Virus record (IMG/VR): IMGVR_UViG_3300020428_000054
Coordinates: 1-30,332 of that record
Length of the DNA: 30,332 nucleotides
Origin: a virus
Strand: one strand, 5' to 3'
Both the position numbers and the translations under genes were made by a program. Of the stretch, positions 22,439 through 30,277 are shown in pieces. The notes beneath the pieces were generated by a model that saw nothing but the letters and a program-made list of their open reading frames with translations, ran no database searches and was not told the origin of the DNA. Each line of letters starts with the position of its first letter. Position 1 is the first letter of the stretch.

Positions 22439-25012
22439 ATGTTAGACAGTGCCCTATTAAAGACCAATTTTATTGGCCGAGATGGTTTTGTATGGTGGAT
22501 AGGCAGAGTTGCCCCACCTAAAGTTTGGCGTGACGAAGCGACAGACACTGACGCTGGATGGGCATTTAGATGTAGAGTTAGAATTATAGGTTATCATCCA
22601 TTTGATGATAGTATATTAGCAGACGAAGATTTACCTTGGTCACATGTTCTGGTTGATGCTACCTCTGGTAGTGGACAGGCATGTTTAGGTGAAAGTTCTA
22701 GAATGGTAGGAGGAGAAACAGTCTTCGGTTTCTTCTTGGATGGTGAAGAAGCACAACAGCCAGTCATCTTTGGTGCATTGGCTAGGAATGTAAATCCATT
22801 GGGGCCTAAAAACTCCGATGGATTTTTAATTCAACAAGGGCCTACGAACTTTAATGACAGAGATAAAACTCAGAGAGAAAATGCTTTTGGTATTGGTAGT
22901 GGAAGAGAGTCGGGTGCAGAGGGACTTACCACGCAACCATTACCAGATGCAAAAACAGCAGGAACGCCATCACAAAACGCTACAAATAAAGTTGGTGAAG
23001 AAAAGAAAATAAAGAAATCTGATGGATCTGAGGAGAAGGGAGAACGAGCAGGAGGAAGAGAAGGTATTAGTAAAGCCAGAGCATCAGATGTTGCCTTTGC
23101 AAATATAAGTTTAGGCCCTCACACAAGAAATAATGCATGTGAGAATGATGCCCTTAGTGATATTACACATGTTATAGGAAGTTTCCTCAAGACAGTAAAT
23201 TCTCTTACAGAATATGCTGGTGTCTATATTGATACTGCAAGGAATATGATAAAGGATATTAATAAGATAATTGGTAAGGCTGGTCGTTTGATTACTGGAC
23301 TTGTCAAACAGATTATTAATACACTTAGAGATAAGATATTAGGTTTACTTGGAAAGAGATTCAGAGATTTTATTGGGTTAATAGTTCCAGAACCACAAAA
23401 ATCTCCAGTAGTAAATGCTTTCAAGAGGATAATGGATATTATCTTCTGTATCTTTGATAAACTTGGTATTGATCTTGGTAAGAATATCAAGGATATGCTG
23501 AAGGATATGGTAGGTAAGTCATTAAACAATACTGCTTGCGCTGTGGAACAGGCAGTTGGTGCATTGATGGCAGATGTTAATGATAAAATCAGTGAAGGTT
23601 TAAGACCAATTACAATGGGATTAGATTGGTTGACTGGTGCTATAGGTGGTATTGGTAGTTTACTGGGTAAAGTATCATCATATATTGATATGTTACTTTC
23701 ATTCTTGGCTTGTGATAATCTACAATGTAAGGAATATGAAGATTGGTCACAAGGAATGGGCTTAACTCAGAAACCTCAAGTGAGTTTTGCTGGTATGTTG
23801 GGCAGTATGGATACAATTAATAATTTAGATCAGGCTGCAAATTTAGGTATTAAGGATAGGTTCTCACTCTTAAGTTTAATGGGTGCTGGAGTTCCTGAAT
23901 TATTTGATTGTAATGAGAAAACCAGTAGTCCTAAGAATCAGGATGATCTGGGAGATTCCATTCCGCCAGGATTTATATGGGAAGATTGTATCCCTCCTAA
24001 AGTAGAGGTTCATGGAGATGGTACTAAGACTGCTGTTCTTCTTCCTATAGTATCATCTGTTAATGGTAGTATATTAACATTAGAAATTTTGGATGCAGGA
24101 TTTGGATATACAGAACCACCATTTATTGCTCTTATTGATAAGACTCGTCATGGTGGTGGAGCCAAAGCACAAGCAATATTAGATAGTAGTGGTCGTATTG
24201 TTGACATATACATGATTACTAATGGATCTGGATATTGTCAGGCAACCAATGTAGTTCCTCCAAAATTCCCTGTTACTGAAGGGCCTGAAGTTATTGAAGG
24301 AACACAAGATGTTGCTCCATATATTACATTTACAACTCCTGCTGATGATGCAGTTGGAGTTCAAACTGCCGTAAATCTATCAGTTACTTTCAATGAACCA
24401 GTATTGAAGGGTGCAGGTGATATTACACTCACAGAGTCAATAACCAATGCGACTCATGAGAAGATACCTGTACGAGATTCTAGAATAACTTTCTTATCTG
24501 ATAGGATTGTACAGATAAATCCTAGAAATGATCTTAAACCAAATACAGAATATTTTGTCTCAATGACAGAGGGTTCATTTTTAGATATGAATAATAACCA
24601 GTTTGCTGGTATTGCAAAGACCGATACTTATAACTTTACAACCAGAGGAATTTCTGGTATTGGTAGTGAGGCTGTTGGTATTGTGACAACTCTTATTCCA
24701 TATAGACCTGGCATTGGATATACAGATGGTGATATAGGTCAGGTGGGTGATTGTTACTTCAATCTATTATTGACTCCTGCTGGTTCTGTTGTTGGAGTTC
24801 GAGATATTGCTTGTAAAGACAAACATAAAGTGACTCCAAAGGTCACAATAAATACTAAGACTGGTACTGGGGCTCAATTAATTCCTGTGGTATCATATAG
24901 TCCTGATTACGTTGCTGATGTTGGAGAAAAACCAGATAGAAATAGGGTATTGGTTATTGATGTTATTGATTGTGTTGGTAAACCACTTACAGGTAGAGGG
25001 GTAACATCTTAA
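22439..25012 (+). CDS. 5: gp5-like baseplate hub protein lacking the lysozyme domain
   Basis: 857 residues. Residues about 8-116 form the gp5-type OB domain: NFIGRDGFVWWIGRV, FRCRVRIIGYHPFDDS, DEDLPWSHVL, then VFGFFLDGEEAQQPVIFGA. A long helical middle (about 225-430) with amphipathic repeats follows. GxGY repeats (DAGFGYTEPP, NGSGYCQ, PGIGYTDG) occur near 540-600 and 755. A Big_5/SbsA-type Ig domain lies at about 627-735 (TPADDAVGVQTAVNLSVTF). The T4 lysozyme domain and C-terminal beta-helix are absent; the next gene supplies a needle-like repeat. Confidence 0.8.
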   Translation: MLDSALLKTNFIGRDGFVWWIGRVAPPKVWRDEATDTDAGWAFRCRVRIIGYHPFDDSILADEDLPWSHVLVDATSGSGQACLGESSRMVGGETVFGFFLDGEEAQQPVIFGALARNVNPLGPKNSDGFLIQQGPTNFNDRDKTQRENAFGIGSGRESGAEGLTTQPLPDAKTAGTPSQNATNKVGEEKKIKKSDGSEEKGERAGGREGISKARASDVAFANISLGPHTRNNACENDALSDITHVIGSFLKTVNSLTEYAGVYIDTARNMIKDINKIIGKAGRLITGLVKQIINTLRDKILGLLGKRFRDFIGLIVPEPQKSPVVNAFKRIMDIIFCIFDKLGIDLGKNIKDMLKDMVGKSLNNTACAVEQAVGALMADVNDKISEGLRPITMGLDWLTGAIGGIGSLLGKVSSYIDMLLSFLACDNLQCKEYEDWSQGMGLTQKPQVSFAGMLGSMDTINNLDQAANLGIKDRFSLLSLMGAGVPELFDCNEKTSSPKNQDDLGDSIPPGFIWEDCIPPKVEVHGDGTKTAVLLPIVSSVNGSILTLEILDAGFGYTEPPFIALIDKTRHGGGAKAQAILDSSGRIVDIYMITNGSGYCQATNVVPPKFPVTEGPEVIEGTQDVAPYITFTTPADDAVGVQTAVNLSVTFNEPVLKGAGDITLTESITNATHEKIPVRDSRITFLSDRIVQINPRNDLKPNTEYFVSMTEGSFLDMNNNQFAGIAKTDTYNFTTRGISGIGSEAVGIVTTLIPYRPGIGYTDGDIGQVGDCYFNLLLTPAGSVVGVRDIACKDKHKVTPKVTINTKTGTGAQLIPVVSYSPDYVADVGEKPDRNRVLVIDVIDCVGKPLTGRGVTS

Positions 25013-25587
25013 TGGCTGAAGACTCTAAGTTAGATATACAACAAACCACGACTCAGGAATACTATGGAACGTATCCTGGCTTTAGGATTGCTTCTGGTAT
25101 AAAGATTCCTGATGGTGATCTTAAAGATGAGTATGTTGACTTTGAGATGGTCAGCAACGAACTTCAAGGATTTTCATTCTATAAGAACGGTTTACATAAG
25201 TTAGTTGTCAATGGAACTTCTTATGAGACTGTTGGAATTGATGGTAAGGCAGGTGAACCAACAAAGGTAATTTGTGCTTCTGTTGGAGATATTGTTCTAG
25301 AAGCGCAAGATGGTGATATAATATTAAAGGCAAGAAATGTAAGACTTGATGCTAAAGAAGAACTTACATTAAAGTCTGCTAAACATATATTATTAGATGG
25401 TGCGGTTATGAACCAAAAGGCAACTAATATTAATATTCTTGCAAGGAAGAGTCTATCAATGGGAGCCCAGTTTATTGAGGTTAGTGGTGGGGTATCAGTA
25501 GAAGAAGGTACTCAGACTGATAAGAAACAGGCAGGATTCCTTGGTAGTTTGATCTCCACATTCGATAAGTTTAAGGATTTCTTATAG
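25012..25587 (+). CDS. Beta-helix spike/needle protein (gp5 C-terminal-like)
   Basis: 191 residues. The middle has short beta repeats typical of the gp5/VgrG needle: SVGDIVLEAQDGDI, ILKARNVRLDAKEELTLKSA, KHILLDG, then NINILARKSLSMGAQ. Such repeats build a trimeric beta-helix that pierces the outer membrane. The N-terminal part (about 1-85) is a different beta domain (GFSFYKNGLHKLVVNG). It starts one base inside the end of the OB-domain gene, so the T4 gp5 activity is split over two genes here. Confidence 0.72.
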   Translation: MAEDSKLDIQQTTTQEYYGTYPGFRIASGIKIPDGDLKDEYVDFEMVSNELQGFSFYKNGLHKLVVNGTSYETVGIDGKAGEPTKVICASVGDIVLEAQDGDIILKARNVRLDAKEELTLKSAKHILLDGAVMNQKATNINILARKSLSMGAQFIEVSGGVSVEEGTQTDKKQAGFLGSLISTFDKFKDFL

Positions 25588-26472
25588 ATGGCAAAGACCG
25601 TTTCGATAATGATGGTCGGTGACAAAGAAGTCATCGGAGCATTAGATACATCATTCCTTGCGCCAGGATCAAAAATATATCCAGGCACCCTTGCGGTTAA
25701 TGGCCCTGTTTATTGTGGACTGATACCTAATCAAGGAATACCACAGGCAACTGTGATGATAGGCCCTCCTATTGGTATCCCTGCTTCACCTCCATATTCA
25801 TTACAGGTTGATGGTATATCAAACTATAGAACTGGTGTTACCAACTTCTATACACTGAATAACTATTATGCTTTGTGTACTAAGTATGCACCTACCATTA
25901 GGAACTCCACTAGTATAACCAATGGAGTCAATACAAAGAATGCTTTAAACGTTGCAAATGATAATTCACAGTTTAATGCCAATCTTACTGTTGCAGGTAA
26001 GGTAACTATTGGTGGCACACTTAGAGTTGGTGGTACAATTAGTAGTCCAACTATTACTATGTTGAGTGCTAGAATTTCTTCTAAGAAGGGATTCGATATT
26101 CCACATCCTACTAAAAATAATCATAGACTAAGACATGTTTGTCCAGAAGGCCCAGAGTCTGCTGTTTATATTCGTGGTATATTAAAAGATAAGAATGTTA
26201 TTGAACTCCCTGATTATTGGAAAGGATTGATAGATCCAGAGAGTATTTCGGTTCAATTAACTGCAATTAATCATCCACAGGATCTATATGTAGGTGATGT
26301 TATTGATTGGGGTACAAAGGTAGAAATCAAGTCAGGCACTGGAACTTCTATCAATTGTTATTATGATATATGGGCCAATAGACTCGGAGAACCATTACAT
26401 GTTGAATACAAGGGCTTGACACCAAGGGACTATCCAGGCGATAATAAGGAGTATAATATTAACGGTTTATGA
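25588..26472 (+). CDS. Tail fibre/spike-like structural protein
   Basis: 294 residues. The N-terminal ~70 residues are Gly/Pro-rich beta (ALDTSFLAPGSKIYPGTLAV, VMIGPPIGIPASPP). Residues about 125-165 are short beta repeats (NLTVAGKVTIGGTLRVGG). The C-terminus has the KKGFDIPHPTKNNHRLRHVC, GPESAVYIRGILKDKNVIEL module that recurs in cyanophage fibre-type proteins. It directly follows the needle gene. Role in the tail tip or host binding is an inference. Confidence 0.7.
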   Translation: MAKTVSIMMVGDKEVIGALDTSFLAPGSKIYPGTLAVNGPVYCGLIPNQGIPQATVMIGPPIGIPASPPYSLQVDGISNYRTGVTNFYTLNNYYALCTKYAPTIRNSTSITNGVNTKNALNVANDNSQFNANLTVAGKVTIGGTLRVGGTISSPTITMLSARISSKKGFDIPHPTKNNHRLRHVCPEGPESAVYIRGILKDKNVIELPDYWKGLIDPESISVQLTAINHPQDLYVGDVIDWGTKVEIKSGTGTSINCYYDIWANRLGEPLHVEYKGLTPRDYPGDNKEYNINGL

Positions 26473-27146
26473 GGATACATAAAATCTTTCCGTTGATTGT
26501 ATATCAAGGGGAAGTTGAGTGCCATGAGGAATTTAAGCACTACTTAAGTTCTTTGAGGGATTATTGGTTTAATGGGTATCAGAATGAGAGTCCAGAGTTC
26601 TCTGGTAAAATATTTCTACATAATGATCCAAAGTATAGTTCATTCTTTACTGAGTTAAGTAGTCATATTGATGAATATTATAAGGTTCTTAATGTAGATT
26701 ATGATAAACTTAGTTATCATGTAGTTAAGTCGTGGACTGGATTTCATAACCCCGAAGTGCCAGTATTGAAACCTCATAACCATAATGAAACTAATCTAAG
26801 TTTCATTTATTATGTTAAAACAGATGAGAATTCTGATAGGTTATTACTTATGCAGAATACTAATAGAAATGAATCTGTTGGAGGCTTATTTGAAACATCT
26901 AATCAGAAAAATTTGATAAAGATGTTTAATGAATATAATTGTAATTATTATACGGTTACTCCAAAAGAAGGTACGGTGGTAATATTCCCCGCTGATACCA
27001 TACATAGTACCCAAAGAGTTTCTAACGAACAGGAAGAAAGAATAGTTATTCCTGGCGATATAAGAGTTACTTTAAAACCAGAGTATTCTGACTACTCACA
27101 GGGATCAACACATCCTGAACAATGGTTGGAATTGTCCAATAAATAA
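26469..27146 (+). CDS. 2OG-Fe(II) oxygenase-like protein in the tail module
   Basis: 225 residues. Likely 2OG-FeII_Oxy_5-type oxygenase. H103-N-H105 lies in KPHNHNETNLSFIYYVK and H179 in TVVIFPADTIHSTQRV, with R191 (EERIVIPGDIR) as the probable 2-oxoglutarate arginine. This order, HxH then G.hhhFP...H then R, is characteristic. It overlaps the fibre-like gene by four bases, which hints that a tail protein could be its substrate; that is only an inference. Confidence 0.75.
   Translation: MRIHKIFPLIVYQGEVECHEEFKHYLSSLRDYWFNGYQNESPEFSGKIFLHNDPKYSSFFTELSSHIDEYYKVLNVDYDKLSYHVVKSWTGFHNPEVPVLKPHNHNETNLSFIYYVKTDENSDRLLLMQNTNRNESVGGLFETSNQKNLIKMFNEYNCNYYTVTPKEGTVVIFPADTIHSTQRVSNEQEERIVIPGDIRVTLKPEYSDYSQGSTHPEQWLELSNK
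27139..27145 (+). promoter_or_regulatory. Late promoter motif ATAAATA before the 536-residue gene
   Basis: ATAAATA within CAATAAATAACG, overlapping the last codons of the oxygenase gene. Its last A is 22 nt before the A of ATG 27167, the same spacing as at 10530-10537 and 16426-16432. A ribosome site GAGG follows at 27151-27154. Confidence 0.55.
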
Positions 27147-27166
27147 CGATGAGGACTTAAGAAACA

Positions 27167-28777
27167 ATGGCAGATCCACAGGCAATAGCCAAGAGACTTA
27201 GAGATAGTAAACAACAGTCTGCAACAGAGGCTGAGGTTATTGCGGAGCAATTGGCCCTTAAGGATGTTATTATTGATGAGTATGACGAGTTAATTAATAA
27301 GTTGGATGATAAGATACCTCCTCTTATTTCACCTATCAATACTAAGATTAAGGCAGTAGAGACTGCATATCGTGCCAGAATTACTCATGGATGTAGGAGT
27401 GATCTTGCATGGCAACTTCAAGAATCAAATAATAACTGGTATAATCAAGATGTTCAAATTTATAAGGTAGTAAAAGATCCTGCCACATATAAGTTCTTAG
27501 GATATTATGGTGCAAAGTATTGGAAGTATCCTAAGAATAGAGAGTATGGATCTAACGTAGTAGAGATTATTGATAATGCAGATGCTATTGTAGGTAGTGC
27601 ATCTCTTGTTTTACAGGATGAAGATGCTGGTGATATGGTTGGTTTAGCAACAAACACTTCTATCCAAACTATTCAAATTGGAGATTATATTACTGACTCA
27701 TTAGATTATGCAGTAATATTTCAAGCAGGTTCTTCAACAGCAGTGACTGGTATAGGTACTACCAGTTATGATGCTAAAGCATATGCCGTATCTGGATTCT
27801 GTACATCAGGAGATAATAAAGTTTATGGTGATCAGAAGGTAGGATTTATAACTGACTTTAGTGTTGGTGATAAGTTCTATGGTGCATCAAATAAGACTGG
27901 TGGAGGAATGATACCTAATAATACAGAAATTACTGGATTCGGTACTGCTATAGGTATTGTGAGTTATACAACTTCCAATGGTATTCAAAGTGCCATGAGT
28001 GTTACTCTAGACTATGCAATTTTAAGTAATCCAGTCAGTGCAAGTATTGCCTCTACTATTGGTACATCATTCTATGTTGGTGTTGTATCTACTTATTATA
28101 ATTTGTCATTGAGCGCACCAGCAAGTTCTACAGGAATTAATAGTTCTTTCTTAGTTGTAAGACCAGGCGATACTTCAGATATAGACTTTGAATCTTCTAA
28201 GAACCCAATAGATCCAGTAGAGATTGCTATTGCTAAAGGTGCTCAGATAGGTAAAGGACATAAGTTAGAACTTATTAATAATGGTGATCCTGATATTGTT
28301 GCACAGTGGAGTCAGATAAAGGATGAACCAGAACCTGCCGTTGGTAATGGTAGGGCAGAATATTGGGTTGGAACGACTAATTGGCCAGTGTATTATCCAT
28401 TTAATTCAGGTGGTAGTGCAGTAGATCCAATATATGCTTCAGAAGGACATCAGATTGTTATTGCTGTTGGTGGAACTGCTAATACTACTATGGCATATGA
28501 GAATACTCCTCCAGGCGGTAGTATTCCAGGCGATTGTGGTACTTATGATGCTGCCATTGCTGCAGCAGAGGAAGAAATGAATAATACTATTAATGCCGCA
28601 GTACCAAAAATCAATCACTATATAGGTGGTGCAGACAGTTTACGAGAGTTGAGAAACGAGGATGAGACTCAAGCTTGGGGTTATTTACAGGCAATAGGAT
28701 TCCTCAATGCTAAAGGTAAGAGACAACTCTCGCAAGCTGAGAAGATAGAAGACTTTAACTGGAAAGAAATTACGTAA
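27167..28777 (+). CDS. Large structural-type protein of the tail module
   Basis: 536 residues. The N-terminal ~85 residues are helical and probably coiled coil (AEVIAEQLALKDVIIDEYDE). The middle (about 100-330) is beta-rich and Gly/Ser/Thr-rich with repeats such as VTGIGTTSYD and GFGTAIGIVSY, like fibre or baseplate-arm proteins. The C-terminal part has conserved-looking stretches (KGAQIGKGHKLELINNGDPD, AEYWVGTTNWPVY) and a helical end. A similar protein occurs in other cyanomyovirus tail modules as I recall; exact role unknown. Own late promoter and GAGG site. Confidence 0.65.
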   Translation: MADPQAIAKRLRDSKQQSATEAEVIAEQLALKDVIIDEYDELINKLDDKIPPLISPINTKIKAVETAYRARITHGCRSDLAWQLQESNNNWYNQDVQIYKVVKDPATYKFLGYYGAKYWKYPKNREYGSNVVEIIDNADAIVGSASLVLQDEDAGDMVGLATNTSIQTIQIGDYITDSLDYAVIFQAGSSTAVTGIGTTSYDAKAYAVSGFCTSGDNKVYGDQKVGFITDFSVGDKFYGASNKTGGGMIPNNTEITGFGTAIGIVSYTTSNGIQSAMSVTLDYAILSNPVSASIASTIGTSFYVGVVSTYYNLSLSAPASSTGINSSFLVVRPGDTSDIDFESSKNPIDPVEIAIAKGAQIGKGHKLELINNGDPDIVAQWSQIKDEPEPAVGNGRAEYWVGTTNWPVYYPFNSGGSAVDPIYASEGHQIVIAVGGTANTTMAYENTPPGGSIPGDCGTYDAAIAAAEEEMNNTINAAVPKINHYIGGADSLRELRNEDETQAWGYLQAIGFLNAKGKRQLSQAEKIEDFNWKEIT

Positions 28778-29295
28778 TGAAGAAAGAAATTTTTGCTATT
28801 CCTATCTTTGAAGATAAGGTTGACATCGAGAAGATTAAGTTACCAGAGATGGCAACTGAACCCACATGGGATGCAGGTGTCCCATCTACTTTCGCTAAGA
28901 AACTACCTCTTGAAAATGAGGCATATGAACACTTATCTAGTATAATCAATCAGAATTTATATGATGGAAATCTTTTGGGGGCAAACCCCAAATTCGGGCA
29001 TATATGGTATAATAGATATGATAAGCATCACTATCAAGATGCCCATCTTCATCCAGGCTGTCAGTGGAGTTTCATCATTTATGTTGATCTCCGTCCCAAG
29101 ACTTCTTTTTTAAACCCATCAATGGGTTTGATCCAGAATCAAATGGGTAATAATTTGGAGGCATTTCCTTTAGATTATAAACCAGACCTAGAGCCAGGAA
29201 GTATTATCATATTTCCATCATTCTTGATGCACATGGTAAATTCTGGTAATGAAGGGACTACCATTTCTGGTAATGTTTACATGGACTACTGTTAG
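28777..29295 (+). CDS. 2OG-Fe(II) oxygenase-like protein, arginine apparently missing
   Basis: 172 residues. H90-L-H92 in YQDAHLHPGCQWSFIIY and H152 in IIIFPSFLMHMVNSG match the HxH...H metal site of this family. Where an arginine normally follows, the sequence reads EGTTISGNVY, with Thr instead. It is a close paralogue of the protein at 29670-30197: both share DFQD/HYQD-type leads, QWSFI, FLNP, DY.P.L..G and IIIFPSF. Its ATG shares one base with the previous stop. It may be an oxygenase with altered cofactor binding or a non-catalytic relative. Confidence 0.7.
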   Translation: MKKEIFAIPIFEDKVDIEKIKLPEMATEPTWDAGVPSTFAKKLPLENEAYEHLSSIINQNLYDGNLLGANPKFGHIWYNRYDKHHYQDAHLHPGCQWSFIIYVDLRPKTSFLNPSMGLIQNQMGNNLEAFPLDYKPDLEPGSIIIFPSFLMHMVNSGNEGTTISGNVYMDYC

Positions 29296-29307
29296 GAGGA
29301 AAAACTT

Positions 29308-29595
29308 ATGGACATGGAGGAGTACAAGGAGAGATGTGATAAAGTTGAGGACATGGCCTATGCTGCAAAGGGTGACAACCCAACAGCATTTGGTAATGAC
29401 TTATTACTTCAAAATATTGATGCGTTTGGGGTTGCCATTGCCGATTTACATCATAAAGTAAGGGCATTGGAAAGAGCCTCAGAAGAGAATGAGAGACAGA
29501 TCCTAGGTCTCAACAATGAAATTGCTTACTTACATAAGGAGATTGAAAATGGTAAAACGCACACACACAATCAAGAAGAAGAACGACAAGCATAG
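29308..29595 (+). CDS. Coiled-coil protein with a perfect Shine-Dalgarno
   Basis: 95 residues, hydrophilic. The N-terminal part (KVEDMAYAAKGDNPTAFGND) precedes a long coiled coil (about 45-85, HHKVRALERASEENERQILG) and a His/Glu-rich end. AGGAGG at 29294-29299, eight bases before the ATG, is the strongest ribosome site seen in the window, so the product may be abundant. It sits between the two oxygenase-like paralogues and overlaps the next short gene. Unknown function. Confidence 0.65.
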   Translation: MDMEEYKERCDKVEDMAYAAKGDNPTAFGNDLLLQNIDAFGVAIADLHHKVRALERASEENERQILGLNNEIAYLHKEIENGKTHTHNQEEERQA

Positions 29596-29680
29596 TCAAA
29601 TTTGGGAATGGGAAGAGACTCCTGAAGTAAAAGAAGCACTAGAACGATTACACCAAGATATCAAGAAAGATGCGGAATGA
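29549..29680 (+). CDS. Putative 43-residue charged protein
   Basis: From ATG 29549 to TGA 29678-29680. The product starts basic (VKRTHTIKKKNDKHSQIW) and ends as an acidic/basic helix (EETPEVKEALERLHQDIKK). It overlaps the coiled-coil gene by 47 bases and the next oxygenase-like gene by 11 bases, filling the interval between them. No family recognised. Confidence 0.5.
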   Translation: MVKRTHTIKKKNDKHSQIWEWEETPEVKEALERLHQDIKKDAE

Positions 29681-30197
29681 GTTCTTCTCCGTTCCATTTT
29701 TCATTGATAAGGTAGATTTAGAGAAGATTCAAGTCATAGATGAGAGTCAACAACCTACCTTTAGGTCAGGTTTGATGACCAGTCTCAGAACTAATAAGCA
29801 AGTTAGTCATGGGACTATTGAACACTTATCTGAAGTCATTAGTAGAAACATTGATACCATTGGTGTTAAGTATGGTGCTGCTAAGATAGATGAGATCTGG
29901 AGGAATACTTATACTAATCAGGATTTTCAAGATCCTCATATCCACTGTTATTCACAGTGGAGTTTTATATTATATGAGGATGTTGATGTATCCAGAACAG
30001 TCTTCCTTAATCCTTATAGGTTTAGGGTGGAATCCCAGATGGCCATGTATGATGAGTATTTCACGATGGACTATAGACCAGAACTACATAATGGTGATAT
30101 AATAATATTCCCATCATTTGTAGAACACTATGTTCTCAGTGGCGGCACAGGAACTACCATTGCTGGTAATGTATTCTTGACACCTTCGGAAGGGTAG
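29670..30197 (+). CDS. 2OG-Fe(II) oxygenase-like protein, second tail-module paralogue
   Basis: 175 residues. H90-I-H92 (FQDPHIHCYSQWSFILY) and H153 (IIIFPSFVEHYVLSG) sit at the same positions as in its paralogue at 28777-29295. Again the segment after the last histidine reads TGTTIAGNVF, with no arginine. The start lies inside the preceding short gene by 11 bases. Its last six bases (GGGTAG, stop included) are also the first six of tRNA-Tyr. Confidence 0.7.
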   Translation: MRNEFFSVPFFIDKVDLEKIQVIDESQQPTFRSGLMTSLRTNKQVSHGTIEHLSEVISRNIDTIGVKYGAAKIDEIWRNTYTNQDFQDPHIHCYSQWSFILYEDVDVSRTVFLNPYRFRVESQMAMYDEYFTMDYRPELHNGDIIIFPSFVEHYVLSGGTGTTIAGNVFLTPSEG

Positions 30198-30273
30198 ATG
30201 TCCGAGTGGTTAAAGGAGAGGGACTGTAAATCCCTTGGCTCTGCCTACGTTGGTTCAAATCCAACTCTACCCA
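30192..30273 (+). tRNA. tRNA-Tyr (GTA)
   Basis: Full cloverleaf with a long variable arm. Acceptor GGGTAGA (30192-30198) pairs with TCTACCC (30266-30272), discriminator A at 30273. Anticodon stem AGGGA/TCCCT (30219-30223, 30231-30235) encloses loop CTGTAAA with anticodon GTA at 30226-30228. T arm GTTGG-TTCAAAT-CCAAC. No CCA is encoded: CCT follows, so CCA must be added by the host enzyme. The first six bases overlap the upstream coding sequence. Confidence 0.93.
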
Positions 30274-30277
30274 CCTC

